A stretch of DNA of 47,603 nucleotides from Streptomyces sennicomposti (GCF_019890635.1 NZ_JAIOAB010000059.1:1-47603); one strand, 5' to 3'; positions 32,880 through 42,800 are shown, counted from the first letter of the stretch. A program made the numbers and translations. The notes: generated from the sequence alone by a model not told the origin.

Positions 32880-32885
32880 AGTCTA
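32880..32885 (-). promoter_or_regulatory. Possible -10 element TAGACT of serA
   Basis: TAGACT fits TANNNT and would give a leader of about 105 nt. No good -35 is seen. The 341-bp serA-ilvC gap also holds the ilvC hairpins and otherwise no gene. Confidence 0.35.
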
Positions 32886-33016
32886 GTGGCGTTGTGTGCC
32901 CTGCATTACTCCGCTGCGGAAGGATCACCCGTCCGTGGCTGGACGGGGTGGACAACGCTGCGAGCCGACCATGGACCGCGGCGTGGTCCCGGGGTCGGCG
33001 AAGGGGCCGACGAAAG

Positions 33017-33096
33017 GGGCCGGAGCATGGCTCCGGCCCGACAGGGGCTGTCGTCAGTCTCCCGCCTGCCTCGCGGGGAGACTGACGACAGCCCCT
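33017..33096 (-). terminator. Tandem terminators downstream of ilvC
   Basis: A perfect 21-bp stem (33043-33063 with 33076-33096, 12-nt loop, arm starting AGGGGCTGTCGTC) directly follows the ilvC stop. A second 10-bp hairpin GGGCCGGAGC/GCTCCGGCCC (33017-33039) follows it, with TTTCG after the stem on the transcribed side. Confidence 0.85.
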
Positions 33097-33108
33097 CGGC
33101 CCTGAGGC

Positions 33109-34107
<999 letters not shown>

Positions 34108-34225
34108 TTTGGGTTCTCTCCTTGGTGTGCAGGTTGTGCGTCCCACCGTATGCCGGTGAGGGGACGGGAAGTCTGGGGGTCTCGGCATACGGGCGGCGGT
34201 GTCGCCCGACCGCCCGAACGCGTCG

Positions 34226-34750
34226 TTACGCCGACCGGTCGAGAGCGCGCAGCGACCGGTCCGTGATCGAACGGGCGCCACGGCCGATCGCGATCGTGCC
34301 GGACTGGACCAGCTCCTTGATGCCGTACTGCTCCAGCATCTTGAGCATGGCGGACAGCTTGTCGCTGGACCCGGTGGCCTCGATGGTCACGGCCTCCGGG
34401 GAGACGTCGACGGTCTTGGCGCGGAACAGCTGGACGATCTCCACGACCTGCGAGCGCGTCTCGTTGTCGGCGCGCACCTTGACCAGGACGAGTTCGCGCT
34501 GGACGGCCTGGGTGGGCTCCAGCTCGACGATCTTGAGCACGTTGACCAGCTTGTTGAGCTGCTTGGTCACCTGCTCCAGCGGGAAGTCCTCGACGCTGAC
34601 CACGATGGTGATGCGGGAGATGTCGGGGTGCTCGGTGACGCCGACCGCGAGCGAGTCGATGTTGAAGCCGCGGCGGGAGAACAGGGCGGTGATCCGGGCC
34701 AGGACGCCGGGGGTGTTCTCGACGAGGACCGAGAGGGTGTGCTTGGACAT
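34226..34750 (-). CDS. ilvN: Acetolactate synthase small (regulatory) subunit
   Basis: 174 aa. The ACT domain near residues 4-78 (HTLSVLVENTPGVLARITAL, FSRRGFNIDSLAVG) binds valine and mediates feedback inhibition; the C-terminal region (PEAVTIEATGSSDKLSAML) completes the IlvN/IlvH fold. It activates and regulates IlvB. The gap to ilvB is 20 bp, so the two are cotranscribed. Confidence 0.97.
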   Translation of the reverse strand: MSKHTLSVLVENTPGVLARITALFSRRGFNIDSLAVGVTEHPDISRITIVVSVEDFPLEQVTKQLNKLVNVLKIVELEPTQAVQRELVLVKVRADNETRSQVVEIVQLFRAKTVDVSPEAVTIEATGSSDKLSAMLKMLEQYGIKELVQSGTIAIGRGARSITDRSLRALDRSA

Positions 34751-34770
34751 GGTTATCGCTCAGCTCTCTG

Positions 34771-36621
34771 TCAGTCGTCTTCGTTGTCGCCGAAGTCGGG
34801 GCGGACGTCCCGGGCGGCCATGATCTCGTCGTTGGAGGTGCCGGCGGCGACCATCGGCCACACCATGGCGTCCTCGTGGACGATGAAGTCGATGACGACC
34901 GGGCGGTCGTTGACGGAGTTCGCCTCCTCGATGGCCTTGTCGAGGTCGGCGGGGGACTCGCAGCGGATCGCGTAGCAGCCCATGGCCTCCGACAGCTTGA
35001 CGAAGTCGGGGACGCGGGTGCCCTTGGCCTCCGGGTTGACGTCGTCGGGGCCGGAGTGCAGGACCGTGTTGGAGTAGCGCTGGTTGTAGAACAGGGTCTG
35101 CCACTGGCGGACCATCCCGAGGGCGCCGTTGTTGATGACGGCGACCTTGATCGGGATGTTGTTCAGGGCGCAGGTGGTCAGCTCCTGATTGGTCATCTGG
35201 AAGCAGCCGTCGCCGTCGATCGCCCACACGGTGCGCTCGGGCCGGCCCGCCTTGGCGCCCATGGCGGCCGGCACCGCGTAGCCCATGGTCCCGGCGCCGC
35301 CGGAGTTGAGCCAGGTGGCGGGCTGCTCGTACTGGACGAAGTGCGCGGCCCACATCTGGTGCTGGCCGACGCCCGCGGCGAAGATCGTGCCCTCCGGGGC
35401 GAGCTGCCCGATGCGCTCGATGACCTGCTGCGGGGCGAGCGAGCCGTTGCCGGGCTGGTCGTAGCCGAGCGGGTAGGTGTCGCGCCAGCGGTTGAGGTCG
35501 TTCCACCAGGCGGTGTAGTCGCCGCGGTGGCCCTCGGAGTGCTCCTTCTGGACGGCCTGGATCAGATCGGCGATGACCTCGCGGGCGTCGCCGACGATCG
35601 GCACGTCGGCCTCGCGGTTCTTGCCGATCTCGGCCGGGTCGATGTCGGCGTGGACGATCTTGGCGTACGGGGCGAAGCTGTCCAGCTTGCCGGTGACGCG
35701 GTCGTCGAAGCGGGCGCCGAGGGCGACGATCAGGTCGGCCTTCTGCAGCGCGGTGACGGCGGTGACCGCACCGTGCATGCCCGGCATTCCCACGTGCAGC
35801 GGGTGGCTGTCGGGGAACGCGCCGAGCGCCATCAGGGTGGTGGTGACGGGCGCTCCGGTCAGTTCGGCCAGCATCTTCAGCTCGGCGGTGGCCTTCGCCT
35901 TGATGACGCCGCCGCCGACGTAGAGGACCGGCCGTTTGGCGGCGGTGATGAGCCTCGCGGCCTCGCGGATCTGCTTGGCGTGCGGCTTGGTGACGGGCCG
36001 GTAGCCGGGCAGGTCCATGACGGGCGGCCAGGAGAAGACGGTCTTCGCCTGGAGGGCGTCCTTGGCGATGTCCACGAGGACCGGGCCGGGGCGGCCGGTG
36101 GAGGCGATGTGGAACGCCTCGGCGATCACCCGCGGGATGTCCTCGGCCTTGGTGACCAGGAAGTTGTGCTTGGTGATCGGCATGGTGATGCCGACGATGT
36201 CCGCCTCCTGGAAGGCGTCCGTGCCGATCGAGGACGACGCCACCTGGCCGGTGATCGCGACCATCGGGACGGAGTCCATGTGGGCGTCGGCGATCGGGGT
36301 GACCAGGTTGGTGGCGCCGGGTCCGGAGGTCGCCATGCAGACGCCGACCTTGCCGGTGGCCTGGGCGTAACCGGTGGCCGCGTGGCCGGCGCCCTGCTCG
36401 TGCCGGACCAGGACGTGGCGCACCCTCGTGGAGTCCATCAGCGGGTCGTACGCGGGAAGGATCGCACCACCGGGAATGCCGAATACGGTGTCGGCGCCGA
36501 CCTCCTCGAGAGAGCGGATGAGGGACTGCGCGCCCGTGACGTGCTCGGGCGCGGACTGATGTCCTCCGGATCGGGGCCGCGGCTGCGGATGGGCCCCGGT
36601 GGCCTGCTCGGTCATCGGCAT
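34771..36621 (-). CDS. ilvB: Acetolactate synthase large (catalytic) subunit
   Basis: 616 aa, thiamine diphosphate enzyme condensing pyruvate with pyruvate or 2-oxobutyrate. The start at 36621 (MPMTEQATGAHPQPRPRSGG) is chosen, with ATG36615 as an equally possible start nearer an ideal spacing from GAGAAGAGA. Signatures: DTVFGIPGGAILPAYD with the cofactor Glu in VLVRHEQGAGHAATGYA, SGPGATNLVTPIADA, QEADIVGITMPITKHNFLV, and the ThDP motif GDGCFQMTNQEL...NN. The N-terminal 30 residues are a low-complexity extension common in actinobacteria. Expression is probably set by the leader peptide and attenuator upstream. Confidence 0.97.
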   Translation of the reverse strand: MPMTEQATGAHPQPRPRSGGHQSAPEHVTGAQSLIRSLEEVGADTVFGIPGGAILPAYDPLMDSTRVRHVLVRHEQGAGHAATGYAQATGKVGVCMATSGPGATNLVTPIADAHMDSVPMVAITGQVASSSIGTDAFQEADIVGITMPITKHNFLVTKAEDIPRVIAEAFHIASTGRPGPVLVDIAKDALQAKTVFSWPPVMDLPGYRPVTKPHAKQIREAARLITAAKRPVLYVGGGVIKAKATAELKMLAELTGAPVTTTLMALGAFPDSHPLHVGMPGMHGAVTAVTALQKADLIVALGARFDDRVTGKLDSFAPYAKIVHADIDPAEIGKNREADVPIVGDAREVIADLIQAVQKEHSEGHRGDYTAWWNDLNRWRDTYPLGYDQPGNGSLAPQQVIERIGQLAPEGTIFAAGVGQHQMWAAHFVQYEQPATWLNSGGAGTMGYAVPAAMGAKAGRPERTVWAIDGDGCFQMTNQELTTCALNNIPIKVAVINNGALGMVRQWQTLFYNQRYSNTVLHSGPDDVNPEAKGTRVPDFVKLSEAMGCYAIRCESPADLDKAIEEANSVNDRPVVIDFIVHEDAMVWPMVAAGTSNDEIMAARDVRPDFGDNEDD

Positions 36622-36732
36622 TCTCTTCTCGATGCTGAGGGTTTTGGCGAGGATTCTTCGAGGGTCTGGCATGTCCGGCTTCCGCCGGGTTCGCACGGTG
36701 TGCGGGTGTTGTACGGAGGGTGCCCGTGCAAC

Positions 36733-36766
36733 AAAAAACCCCTCGTGCCGTGAGGCAAGCGAGGGG
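36733..36766 (-). terminator. Attenuator terminator in the ilvB leader
   Basis: On the minus strand CCCCTCG pairs with CGAGGGG, with an inner TGCC/GGCA, then T6. It lies about 110 nt before ilvB and 57 nt after the leader peptide stop, the layout of transcription attenuation. Confidence 0.85.
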
Positions 36767-36822
36767 AGCGCGCCGGTGTGGGTCGCTGGGGATTCCGGAT
36801 CTCTCCTCCGGTGGGTCCCAGC

Positions 36823-36864
36823 TCAGCCGACGCGCTGTCCAAGTACGAGAATTCGGGTGCGCAT
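36823..36864 (-). CDS. ilvB leader peptide MRTRILVLGQRVG
   Basis: A 13-codon frame with a consecutive Ile-Leu-Val-Leu run (ATT CTC GTA CTT), three of them rare codons in Streptomyces. Actinobacterial ilvB operons are known to carry closely similar leader peptides; I recognise the RILVLG core. GGGGGAGGG precedes the ATG. Ribosome stalling at these codons when branched-chain aminoacyl-tRNA is scarce would prevent formation of the terminator. Confidence 0.85.
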   Translation of the reverse strand: MRTRILVLGQRVG

Positions 36865-36897
36865 GGCACTGACCCTCCCCCCGGCGCGCACCTACTG

Positions 36898-39800
36898 TCA
36901 AGTGGGTGGGACGGGCGTCTCATTATGTGGGCGCAGCGCCGTTCCGCTCCCCCGGACGGCGGGCACGCTCCCGCCGCCGATCACGGACGGGAACTCCCCG
37001 CCGCCGAGCACGGCCGGCACCCCGGCGGTGAACGCGGCCACGCCCTTGCCGGCGAAGACCGGCTCGGCCGGCCCCGGCGGCACCGGGTAGTGGCCGGCGG
37101 CCAGCGCCCGGCGCAGCCGGTACTCGTCCAGCGGGCCGGAGAAGGCCGTGCCCTGGGCGTGGGTGCAGCCCATCGCGCGCAGGGCGACGACCTGTTCGGG
37201 CAGGTCGACGCCCTCGGCCACGGACTGGAGCCCGAGGTCGCCGGCGATCCTGAGCAGCCCGCTGGTGATCTTGTGCAGCCGGGCGGACTCCACGGCGCCC
37301 TCGACCAGGCCCCGGTCCAGCTTGAGCACGTCGACGGGGAGTCTGCGCAGGGCCGTGATGGCGCCGTGGCCGCCGCCGAAGCCGTCCAGGGCGATGCGCA
37401 CCCCGAGCCGGCCGAGGGCGGACAGCCGGCGCTCCAGCTCGTCCAGCGGGACCCTCGGGTCGGTGTCGGCCAGCTCGATCACCAGCGCCCCGGAGGGCAG
37501 CCCGTGCCGGGTCAGCAGGGTCTCCACGGCGCCCGGGGGCAGGGTGCGGTCCACCAGGCGGCGGGCGCCGAGCCGGACCACCACGGAGACGGTCAGCCCG
37601 GTCCTGGCCCGCTCGGCGGCCTGTTCCACGGCCTGCTCCAGCAGCCAGCGGGCCAGTTCGGCCGACTTGTCGCCGTCCTCGGCGGCCCGCAGGAACTCGG
37701 CCGGCGTGAACAGCACGCCCTGGGAGGAGCGCCAGCGCGCCTGGGCGGCGACGGCCGTGACCCGGCCGTCCGCCAGGCGCACCACCGGCTGGTGCAGCAG
37801 GGTGAACTCGCCGTCGTGCAGGGCGGAGCGCAGCCGGCCGGCCAGGCCCGCCCGGCGGACCACGTCCTGCTGCATCTGCGGCTTGTACAGCTCGACCCGG
37901 CCCTTCCCGGCGGCCTTGGCGCGGTACATCGCGAGGTCGGCGTTGCGCAGCAGCTCGCCCGCGCCGAGGCCCGGTTCGGCGAAGGCGACGCCGATGGAGG
38001 CGGCGACGCGGACGTCGTTGCCGTCGATGAGGTAGGGCTGCGAGAGGGTCGCTCTGAGCCGGTCGGCCAGCTCCAGGATGTGGCCCTCGCGGGCGGCGTG
38101 GTCGCGGCCGCCGTCGCCGACGATGAGGGCGGCGAACTCGTCGCCGCCGAGCCGGGCGGCGGTGTCGCCGTGCCGGACCGCCTCCTGGAGTCTGCGGGCG
38201 GCCTGGACGAGCAGTTCGTCCCCGGCCTGGTGGCCGATGGTGTCGTTGACGCCCTTGAAGCCGTCCAGGTCGATGAAGAGCACGGCGGTGCCCCGGTCGG
38301 TGCTGCGGCGGCCGGACAGGGCCTGCTGGACGCGCTTGGTGAACAGGGCGCGGTTGGGCAGGTCGGTGAGCGGGTCGTGCTCGGCGTTGTGCTGGAGCTG
38401 GGCCTGGAGGCGCACCCGCTCGGTGACGTCCCGGCTGTTGAAGATCAGCCCGCCGTGGTGGCGGTTGATGGTCGACTCGACGTTGAGCCAGCCTCCTCCG
38501 CTCTCGGTCTCGCCCGGGCGGGAGGCGCCCCCGCCGCCGAAGCGGAAGCGGCACTCGATGCGGGTGGTGGGCTCGTCGTGCGGGCTGGCGGCGAGAAAGC
38601 GGCGCACCTCGTGGACCACGCAGCCGAGGTCGTCGGGGTGGATCAGGCTGGCCAGTTCGGTGCCCACCAGATCCTCGGCGGGCCGGCCGTAGACCCCGGC
38701 GGCGGCCGGGGAGACGTAGCGCAGGACGCCGTTGGGCGCGGCGATCATGATGACGTCGCTGGAGCCCTGCACCAGGGAGCGGAAGTGGTTCTCCTTGTGG
38801 GCCAGTTCCTGGGCGAGGGTGATGTTCTCCAGGAGCGTGATGCCCTGCCGTACGAGCAGGGCGAGCACCACGGCTCCGGCGGTGATCAGCACCACGCGGT
38901 CGACGCTGTGGCCGTTGAGCACGTTGTAGAGGATCCCCAGCGTGCAGACGGCGGCGGCGAGGTACGGGGTGAGGGCGGCGAGGGAGCCGGCGAGGGGGCG
39001 GCCGGCCGGATAGTGGTGGTCGCCGGCCTGGTGGCGGCCGTCGCCGGCCGGGCGGTGCTCGTGGTCGCTGTCGCCGTCCGGCGCGGGTGGCCGGAACCGT
39101 CCGCCGGTACCGCCCGGGCGCTGCCCGGGCAGGTGTCCGGACGCGCCGCCGCCCGGGCGGCGTTCGGCGGGTGCGGGGCCGTCCGCCACGCGCTCGTGGG
39201 CGTCGCCGCCGTCGTCGCCGTCGCACGGGCGCGTCTCGTCGTGCGGGCGTTCGCCGCTCAGGGGGCGGGCGGCGCCGCGGTGGCCGCCCTCGTGCGTTCG
39301 GACGTCGTGCGGGTGGGCGGCGGGCGCCGCGGGGTCCGGCTCGGGCCCGGCGCTCTCGTGCTGTTCGGTGGCCGTGCGGGCGTACTGGGAGGCGGCCCAC
39401 GGGGCGTAGGCGAGGATGAGCGAGCCGGCGAACCAGCCCGCGTCCAGGAGCTGCCCCGAGCGGTAGGTGTGGTGCAGCAGGGGCGAGGTGAACAGGGCGT
39501 CGCTCAGCACGGTCAGGGCGAGGCCGCCGATGGCCGTGTTGACCGCTCTGCGGTTGACGCGCGAGCGCCGCAGGTGCAGCGCGAGCACCATGCTGACCAG
39601 GGCGATGTCCAGCAGCGGGTAGGCCAGCGAGAGCGCGGTGTAGGCGACGCTCGGGCCGTCGAACTTGGCCGCCTGGGCGAGCGCGAGGCTCCAGGAGAGG
39701 GTGAGCAGCGAGCCGCCGATCAGCCAGGCGTCCAGCGCGAGGCACACCCAGCCGGCGCGGTTCACCGGCCGTTTGGCCAAGACCAGGAGGCCGATGATCG

Positions 39801-40458
39801 CGGGCGGGGCGAAGCAGAGGAAGAACAGGTCGGCGTAGCTGGGGCTGGGCACCTGCTCGTCGAGCACGACTTCGTACCACCCCCAGACCGCGTTGCCGAG
39901 GGCCGCCATCGTGGAGGAGAGGGCGAACAGCAGCCAGGCGAGCCGGAAGCGGACGCCGTGGCCGCGCGCGTACAGCACGCACGAGACCGCGGCGGTGCCG
40001 GCGGCGGCGCTCAGCCCGAAGTCGCCCATGAACAGCGCGACCTCGTGCGAGCCCCAGCCGGTGGCGGAGCCGATGGCGTAGGCCGCGCACACCAGCGCCA
40101 GCGCGAGCTGGGGGGCGACCCTGCGGGCGGCGTCGGCGGTGGCCGGCGACCGGGACGGCAGCAGGCCGGGCGACAGCCGGCCGCGCGGCGCTCCGCTGAG
40201 CGTGGTCGTCATGGACGGGGGCGGGCTCACCGGTCCCTCCCGGTCCGCGCCGACGGGTCCAGCGGAGCCCGCCGCGCCGGTCGCGCCGGTCGCGGATGCC
40301 GTCTGCGGCTCGCTGGGCCGCGCTGCCGGCTCCGGCCGCCGTACTGATTCCGGTCGCCCTGGGGAGGCCGGCCGCCCTGCGGGCGCCGGCCACGCTCGCG
40401 CGCCGCCGTGCGCCAGGGTTTGCGGTGGCGGCCCCGCCGCTTCGGATGGTTCGTCCAT
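36898..40458 (-). CDS. Ten-helix membrane PAS-GGDEF-EAL protein (cyclic di-GMP turnover)
   Basis: About 1186 aa from ATG40458; ATG40212 would remove an 82-residue Pro/Ala-rich tail and is also possible. Eight helices form an N-terminal sensor, then a His/Asp/Arg-rich linker, two more helices, a PAS domain (FRSLVQGSSDVIMIAAPNGV), GGDEF and EAL. The cyclase motif RLGGDEF is intact (771-775), with the inhibitory RxxD (RHGD) five residues before it. The EAL motif reads AQA (905-907), and the usual DDFGTG is DGFGGG, so phosphodiesterase activity is doubtful. This architecture occurs in Streptomyces, where cyclic di-GMP controls sporulation through BldD. A Pro/Gly tail ends the protein. It probably makes cyclic di-GMP under a signal sensed by its membrane part. 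Confidence 0.88.
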   Translation of the reverse strand: MDEPSEAAGPPPQTLAHGGARAWPAPAGRPASPGRPESVRRPEPAARPSEPQTASATGATGAAGSAGPVGADREGPVSPPPSMTTTLSGAPRGRLSPGLLPSRSPATADAARRVAPQLALALVCAAYAIGSATGWGSHEVALFMGDFGLSAAAGTAAVSCVLYARGHGVRFRLAWLLFALSSTMAALGNAVWGWYEVVLDEQVPSPSYADLFFLCFAPPAIIGLLVLAKRPVNRAGWVCLALDAWLIGGSLLTLSWSLALAQAAKFDGPSVAYTALSLAYPLLDIALVSMVLALHLRRSRVNRRAVNTAIGGLALTVLSDALFTSPLLHHTYRSGQLLDAGWFAGSLILAYAPWAASQYARTATEQHESAGPEPDPAAPAAHPHDVRTHEGGHRGAARPLSGERPHDETRPCDGDDGGDAHERVADGPAPAERRPGGGASGHLPGQRPGGTGGRFRPPAPDGDSDHEHRPAGDGRHQAGDHHYPAGRPLAGSLAALTPYLAAAVCTLGILYNVLNGHSVDRVVLITAGAVVLALLVRQGITLLENITLAQELAHKENHFRSLVQGSSDVIMIAAPNGVLRYVSPAAAGVYGRPAEDLVGTELASLIHPDDLGCVVHEVRRFLAASPHDEPTTRIECRFRFGGGGASRPGETESGGGWLNVESTINRHHGGLIFNSRDVTERVRLQAQLQHNAEHDPLTDLPNRALFTKRVQQALSGRRSTDRGTAVLFIDLDGFKGVNDTIGHQAGDELLVQAARRLQEAVRHGDTAARLGGDEFAALIVGDGGRDHAAREGHILELADRLRATLSQPYLIDGNDVRVAASIGVAFAEPGLGAGELLRNADLAMYRAKAAGKGRVELYKPQMQQDVVRRAGLAGRLRSALHDGEFTLLHQPVVRLADGRVTAVAAQARWRSSQGVLFTPAEFLRAAEDGDKSAELARWLLEQAVEQAAERARTGLTVSVVVRLGARRLVDRTLPPGAVETLLTRHGLPSGALVIELADTDPRVPLDELERRLSALGRLGVRIALDGFGGGHGAITALRRLPVDVLKLDRGLVEGAVESARLHKITSGLLRIAGDLGLQSVAEGVDLPEQVVALRAMGCTHAQGTAFSGPLDEYRLRRALAAGHYPVPPGPAEPVFAGKGVAAFTAGVPAVLGGGEFPSVIGGGSVPAVRGSGTALRPHNETPVPPT

Positions 40459-40538
40459 AGGCCGTGCATCGCCCGTCGCCCCCCTCACAGTCTGGAATCC
40501 GTCCCCGGCGCCGAAGTGCACGGCGCAGCCCCTGTCGG

Positions 40539-40558
40539 GACGATACACCAGTATCGTC
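40539..40558. promoter_or_regulatory. Perfect palindrome GACGATAC-ACCA-GTATCGTC upstream of the GGDEF/EAL gene
   Basis: An 8+8 bp inverted repeat with a 4-bp spacer lies 80 bp before the start codon; a second palindrome GCGTATACGC lies at 40605-40614. Both are AT-richer than their surroundings and look like regulator sites. Neither fits the BldD box. Confidence 0.5.
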
Positions 40559-40653
40559 ACTCAGGGACATAGTCGCTCTACGCTCCGTGACGAGCAGCGC
40601 ATATGCGTATACGCACCGCGTCCGGAGGATCGCGGACGGTACCCGAAGCGGAA

Positions 40654-41643
40654 CTACGCGTTTACCGCGCCCGCGGTTCCCTCACCGGCCGCGCCCGTGG
40701 TGAGGACCACGTTGGCGAGCGGCTCCCGGTTCACGAAACGGGTCAGCTGACGGACCAGCAGGCGCTCGGCGCGCGGCCGGAACGCCGAGGTCGGACCGCC
40801 GACATGCGGGCTGATCAGCACGCCGGGCGCGTGCCACAGGGGGTGTCCGGCGGGCAGCGGTTCGGGGTCGGTGACGTCGAGGGCCGCGGTGATCCGGCCC
40901 TTCTCCAGCTCCGCCAGCAGCGCCCCGGTGTCCACGACGGGTCCGCGCGCCACGTTGACCAGCAGCGCTCCGTCCTTCATCCGCGCCAGGAACCCGGCAT
41001 CGACCAGTCCGCGGGTGCTCGGCGTCAAGGGCGTGGACAGGATGACGACATCGGCGTGCGGAAGCAGCGAGGGCAGATCGGTGAGCGGGTGCACGAGACC
41101 GCGCGCCGTAGTGCGCCCGGAGCGCGCCACGCGCGCCACCCGCGCGAGCTCGAACGGCGCGAGCCGGTCCTCGATGGCGGCGCCGATCGCTCCGTAGCCG
41201 ACGATGAGGACGCTCTTGTCGGCGAGCGCCGGGTGGAAGGAGCCGCCCTGCCACGCGCCCCGGTCCTGGGCGCGCACGAAGCCGGGGATGCCGCGCAGCG
41301 AGGCTAGGACGAGGGTCAGGGCGAGTTCGGCGGTGCTCGGCTCGTGCACGCCGCGCGCGTTGCACAGCCGCACCCCGGCGGGCAGGTGCTCAAGGCCCGG
41401 CTCGACGTTGTCGGTGCCGGCGGACAGCGTCTGCACGACCCGCACCGAGCGCATCAGCGGCATCGGGCGCACCACGAGGGCGGCGGGGCGCATGTACGGC
41501 ACGACGTAGAAGGCGCAGTCGGCCGGGTCCCCGGGGAACTCCTGCTCCCCGTCGTCCCCGCCGTCCCAGAAGAGGTAGTCCGGCCCGTCCGGAAGCCCCT
41601 CGATCTCGTCCGGCGGGATGGGCAGCCACACGTCAGCAGTCAT
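40654..41643 (-). CDS. D-isomer-specific 2-hydroxyacid dehydrogenase family protein
   Basis: 329 aa NAD(P)-dependent oxidoreductase. It has the nucleotide motif VLIVGYGAIGAAIEDRLAPF (residues 144-163), VNVARGPVVDTGALLAELEKG, the catalytic Arg in VARGP, Glu in DPEPLPAGHPLW and His in SPHVGG. Glyoxylate or hydroxypyruvate reductase activity is typical of such proteins; the substrate is unknown. No Shine-Dalgarno site lies before the ATG, while TAGCCT sits 7 nt upstream, so a leaderless mRNA is possible. It is divergent from the aldo/keto reductase; the 78-bp gap carries GGTTG-GT-CAACC (41685-41696). Confidence 0.9.
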   Translation of the reverse strand: MTADVWLPIPPDEIEGLPDGPDYLFWDGGDDGEQEFPGDPADCAFYVVPYMRPAALVVRPMPLMRSVRVVQTLSAGTDNVEPGLEHLPAGVRLCNARGVHEPSTAELALTLVLASLRGIPGFVRAQDRGAWQGGSFHPALADKSVLIVGYGAIGAAIEDRLAPFELARVARVARSGRTTARGLVHPLTDLPSLLPHADVVILSTPLTPSTRGLVDAGFLARMKDGALLVNVARGPVVDTGALLAELEKGRITAALDVTDPEPLPAGHPLWHAPGVLISPHVGGPTSAFRPRAERLLVRQLTRFVNREPLANVVLTTGAAGEGTAGAVNA

Positions 41644-41721
41644 GGTCAGGAGGCTATGTCAGGGGCGTGCGCGGCCAGAGGTTAGGTTGGTCAACCGCAG
41701 GCGAGGGAGGGTTACGGCGAG

Positions 41722-42720
41722 GTGGAGCGCAGGACGATCGGCGCGGGGGCACTGGCGGTGGGGGCCGTGGGACTCGGGTGCATGCCGATGAGCTGGTCCT
41801 ACAGCGCGTCGCGGCAGCGGGGCGAGACCTCGCTGCGGGCCGTGCACCGGGCGCTCGACCTCGGCTCCACGCTGCTGGACACGGCCGACATGTACGGCCC
41901 GTTCACCAACGAGCTGCTGGTGGGGCGGGCGCTCAAGGAGCGGCGGGCGGACGCCTTCGTCTCGACGAAGGTGGGCCTGCTGGTGGGCGACCAGCACATC
42001 GTGGCCAACGGCCGCCCCGGCTATGTGCGCCGCGCCTGCGACGCGTCGCTGCGGCGGCTGCAGACGGACGTGATCGACCTCTACCAGCTGCACCGGGCCG
42101 ACCCGGAGGTGCCCGTCGAGGAGACCTGGGGGGCGATGGCGGAGCTGGTGCGGGCCGGGAAGGTGCGGGCGCTGGGGCTGTGCGCGGTGGGGGCGCACGG
42201 CCGGCGCCGCTCGGGGTCGCGGTTGTACGACGGGACGATCCGGCAGCTGGAGCGGGTGCAGCAGGTGTTCCCGGTGAGCGCGGTGCAGGCCGAGCTGTCG
42301 GTGTGGTCGCCGGAGGCGCTGGTGTCGCTGCTGCCGTGGTGCGCGGCGCGGGGCGTGGGCCTGCTGGCCGCGATGCCGCTCGGCAACGGCTTCCTGACCG
42401 GCACGCTCACGCCCGGTCAGGGCTTCGAGCCGGACGACGTACGGGCCCGGCATCCGCGGTTCACCGCCGAGATGATGGCCGCCAACCAGCCGATCGTCGC
42501 CGGGCTGCGGCGGGTGGCGGCGCGGCACGGCGAGCAGGTCACCGCGGCGCAGGTGGCCCTGGCCTGGGTGCTGGCGCAGGGCCGGCAGGTGATCCCGGTG
42601 CCGGGCGCCAAGCGGGAACGCTGGGTGACGGAGAACGCGGGGGCGGCGGAACTCCGCCTGACGGCTCGGGACCTGGCGGAGCTGGGACGGCTGCCGGCGG
42701 CACGGGGGTCGTGGGACTGA
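41722..42720 (+). CDS. Aldo/keto reductase
   Basis: 332 aa, GTG start. An NADPH-dependent (beta/alpha)8 reductase of the AKR11/13-like branch. The catalytic tetrad is seen: Asp and Tyr in LLDTADMYGPFTNE, Lys in VSTKVG, His in DLYQLHR. Cofactor-binding region: RQVIPVPGAKRERWVTENAG near the C-terminus, typical of the family. Helical RQLERVQQVFPVSAVQAE and GLLAAMPLGNGFLTG follow the usual order. The substrate is unknown, and the gene stands alone between a divergent dehydrogenase and a repeat array. Confidence 0.92.
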   Translation: MERRTIGAGALAVGAVGLGCMPMSWSYSASRQRGETSLRAVHRALDLGSTLLDTADMYGPFTNELLVGRALKERRADAFVSTKVGLLVGDQHIVANGRPGYVRRACDASLRRLQTDVIDLYQLHRADPEVPVEETWGAMAELVRAGKVRALGLCAVGAHGRRRSGSRLYDGTIRQLERVQQVFPVSAVQAELSVWSPEALVSLLPWCAARGVGLLAAMPLGNGFLTGTLTPGQGFEPDDVRARHPRFTAEMMAANQPIVAGLRRVAARHGEQVTAAQVALAWVLAQGRQVIPVPGAKRERWVTENAGAAELRLTARDLAELGRLPAARGSWD

Positions 42721-42725
42721 GGGGG

Positions 42726-42800
42726 CGGGGCCGTACGGCGGGCGGGCCGTACGGGGTGCGGGGGCCGTACCGCGTGCGGGGCCGTACGGCGTGCGGGCGG
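42726..42800. repeat. Four tandem 16-18-bp repeats with CCGTACGG cores
   Basis: CCGTACGG (or CCGTACCG) recurs at 42731, 42747, 42765 and 42782 in GGGGCCGTACGGCGTGCG-type units just after the aldo/keto reductase stop. Each core is palindromic. The rest of the 214-bp gap contains the ribosome site of the next gene and nothing else recognisable. Confidence 0.65.

Noticed and set aside
36778..40347. 1189-aa open frame opposite the GGDEF/EAL gene
   Set aside because: Antisense shadow; the minus-strand protein has intact domain order.
40539..40558. BldD binding site before the cyclic di-GMP gene
   Set aside because: The half-site GATAC does not fit the TNAC half-site of the BldD box.
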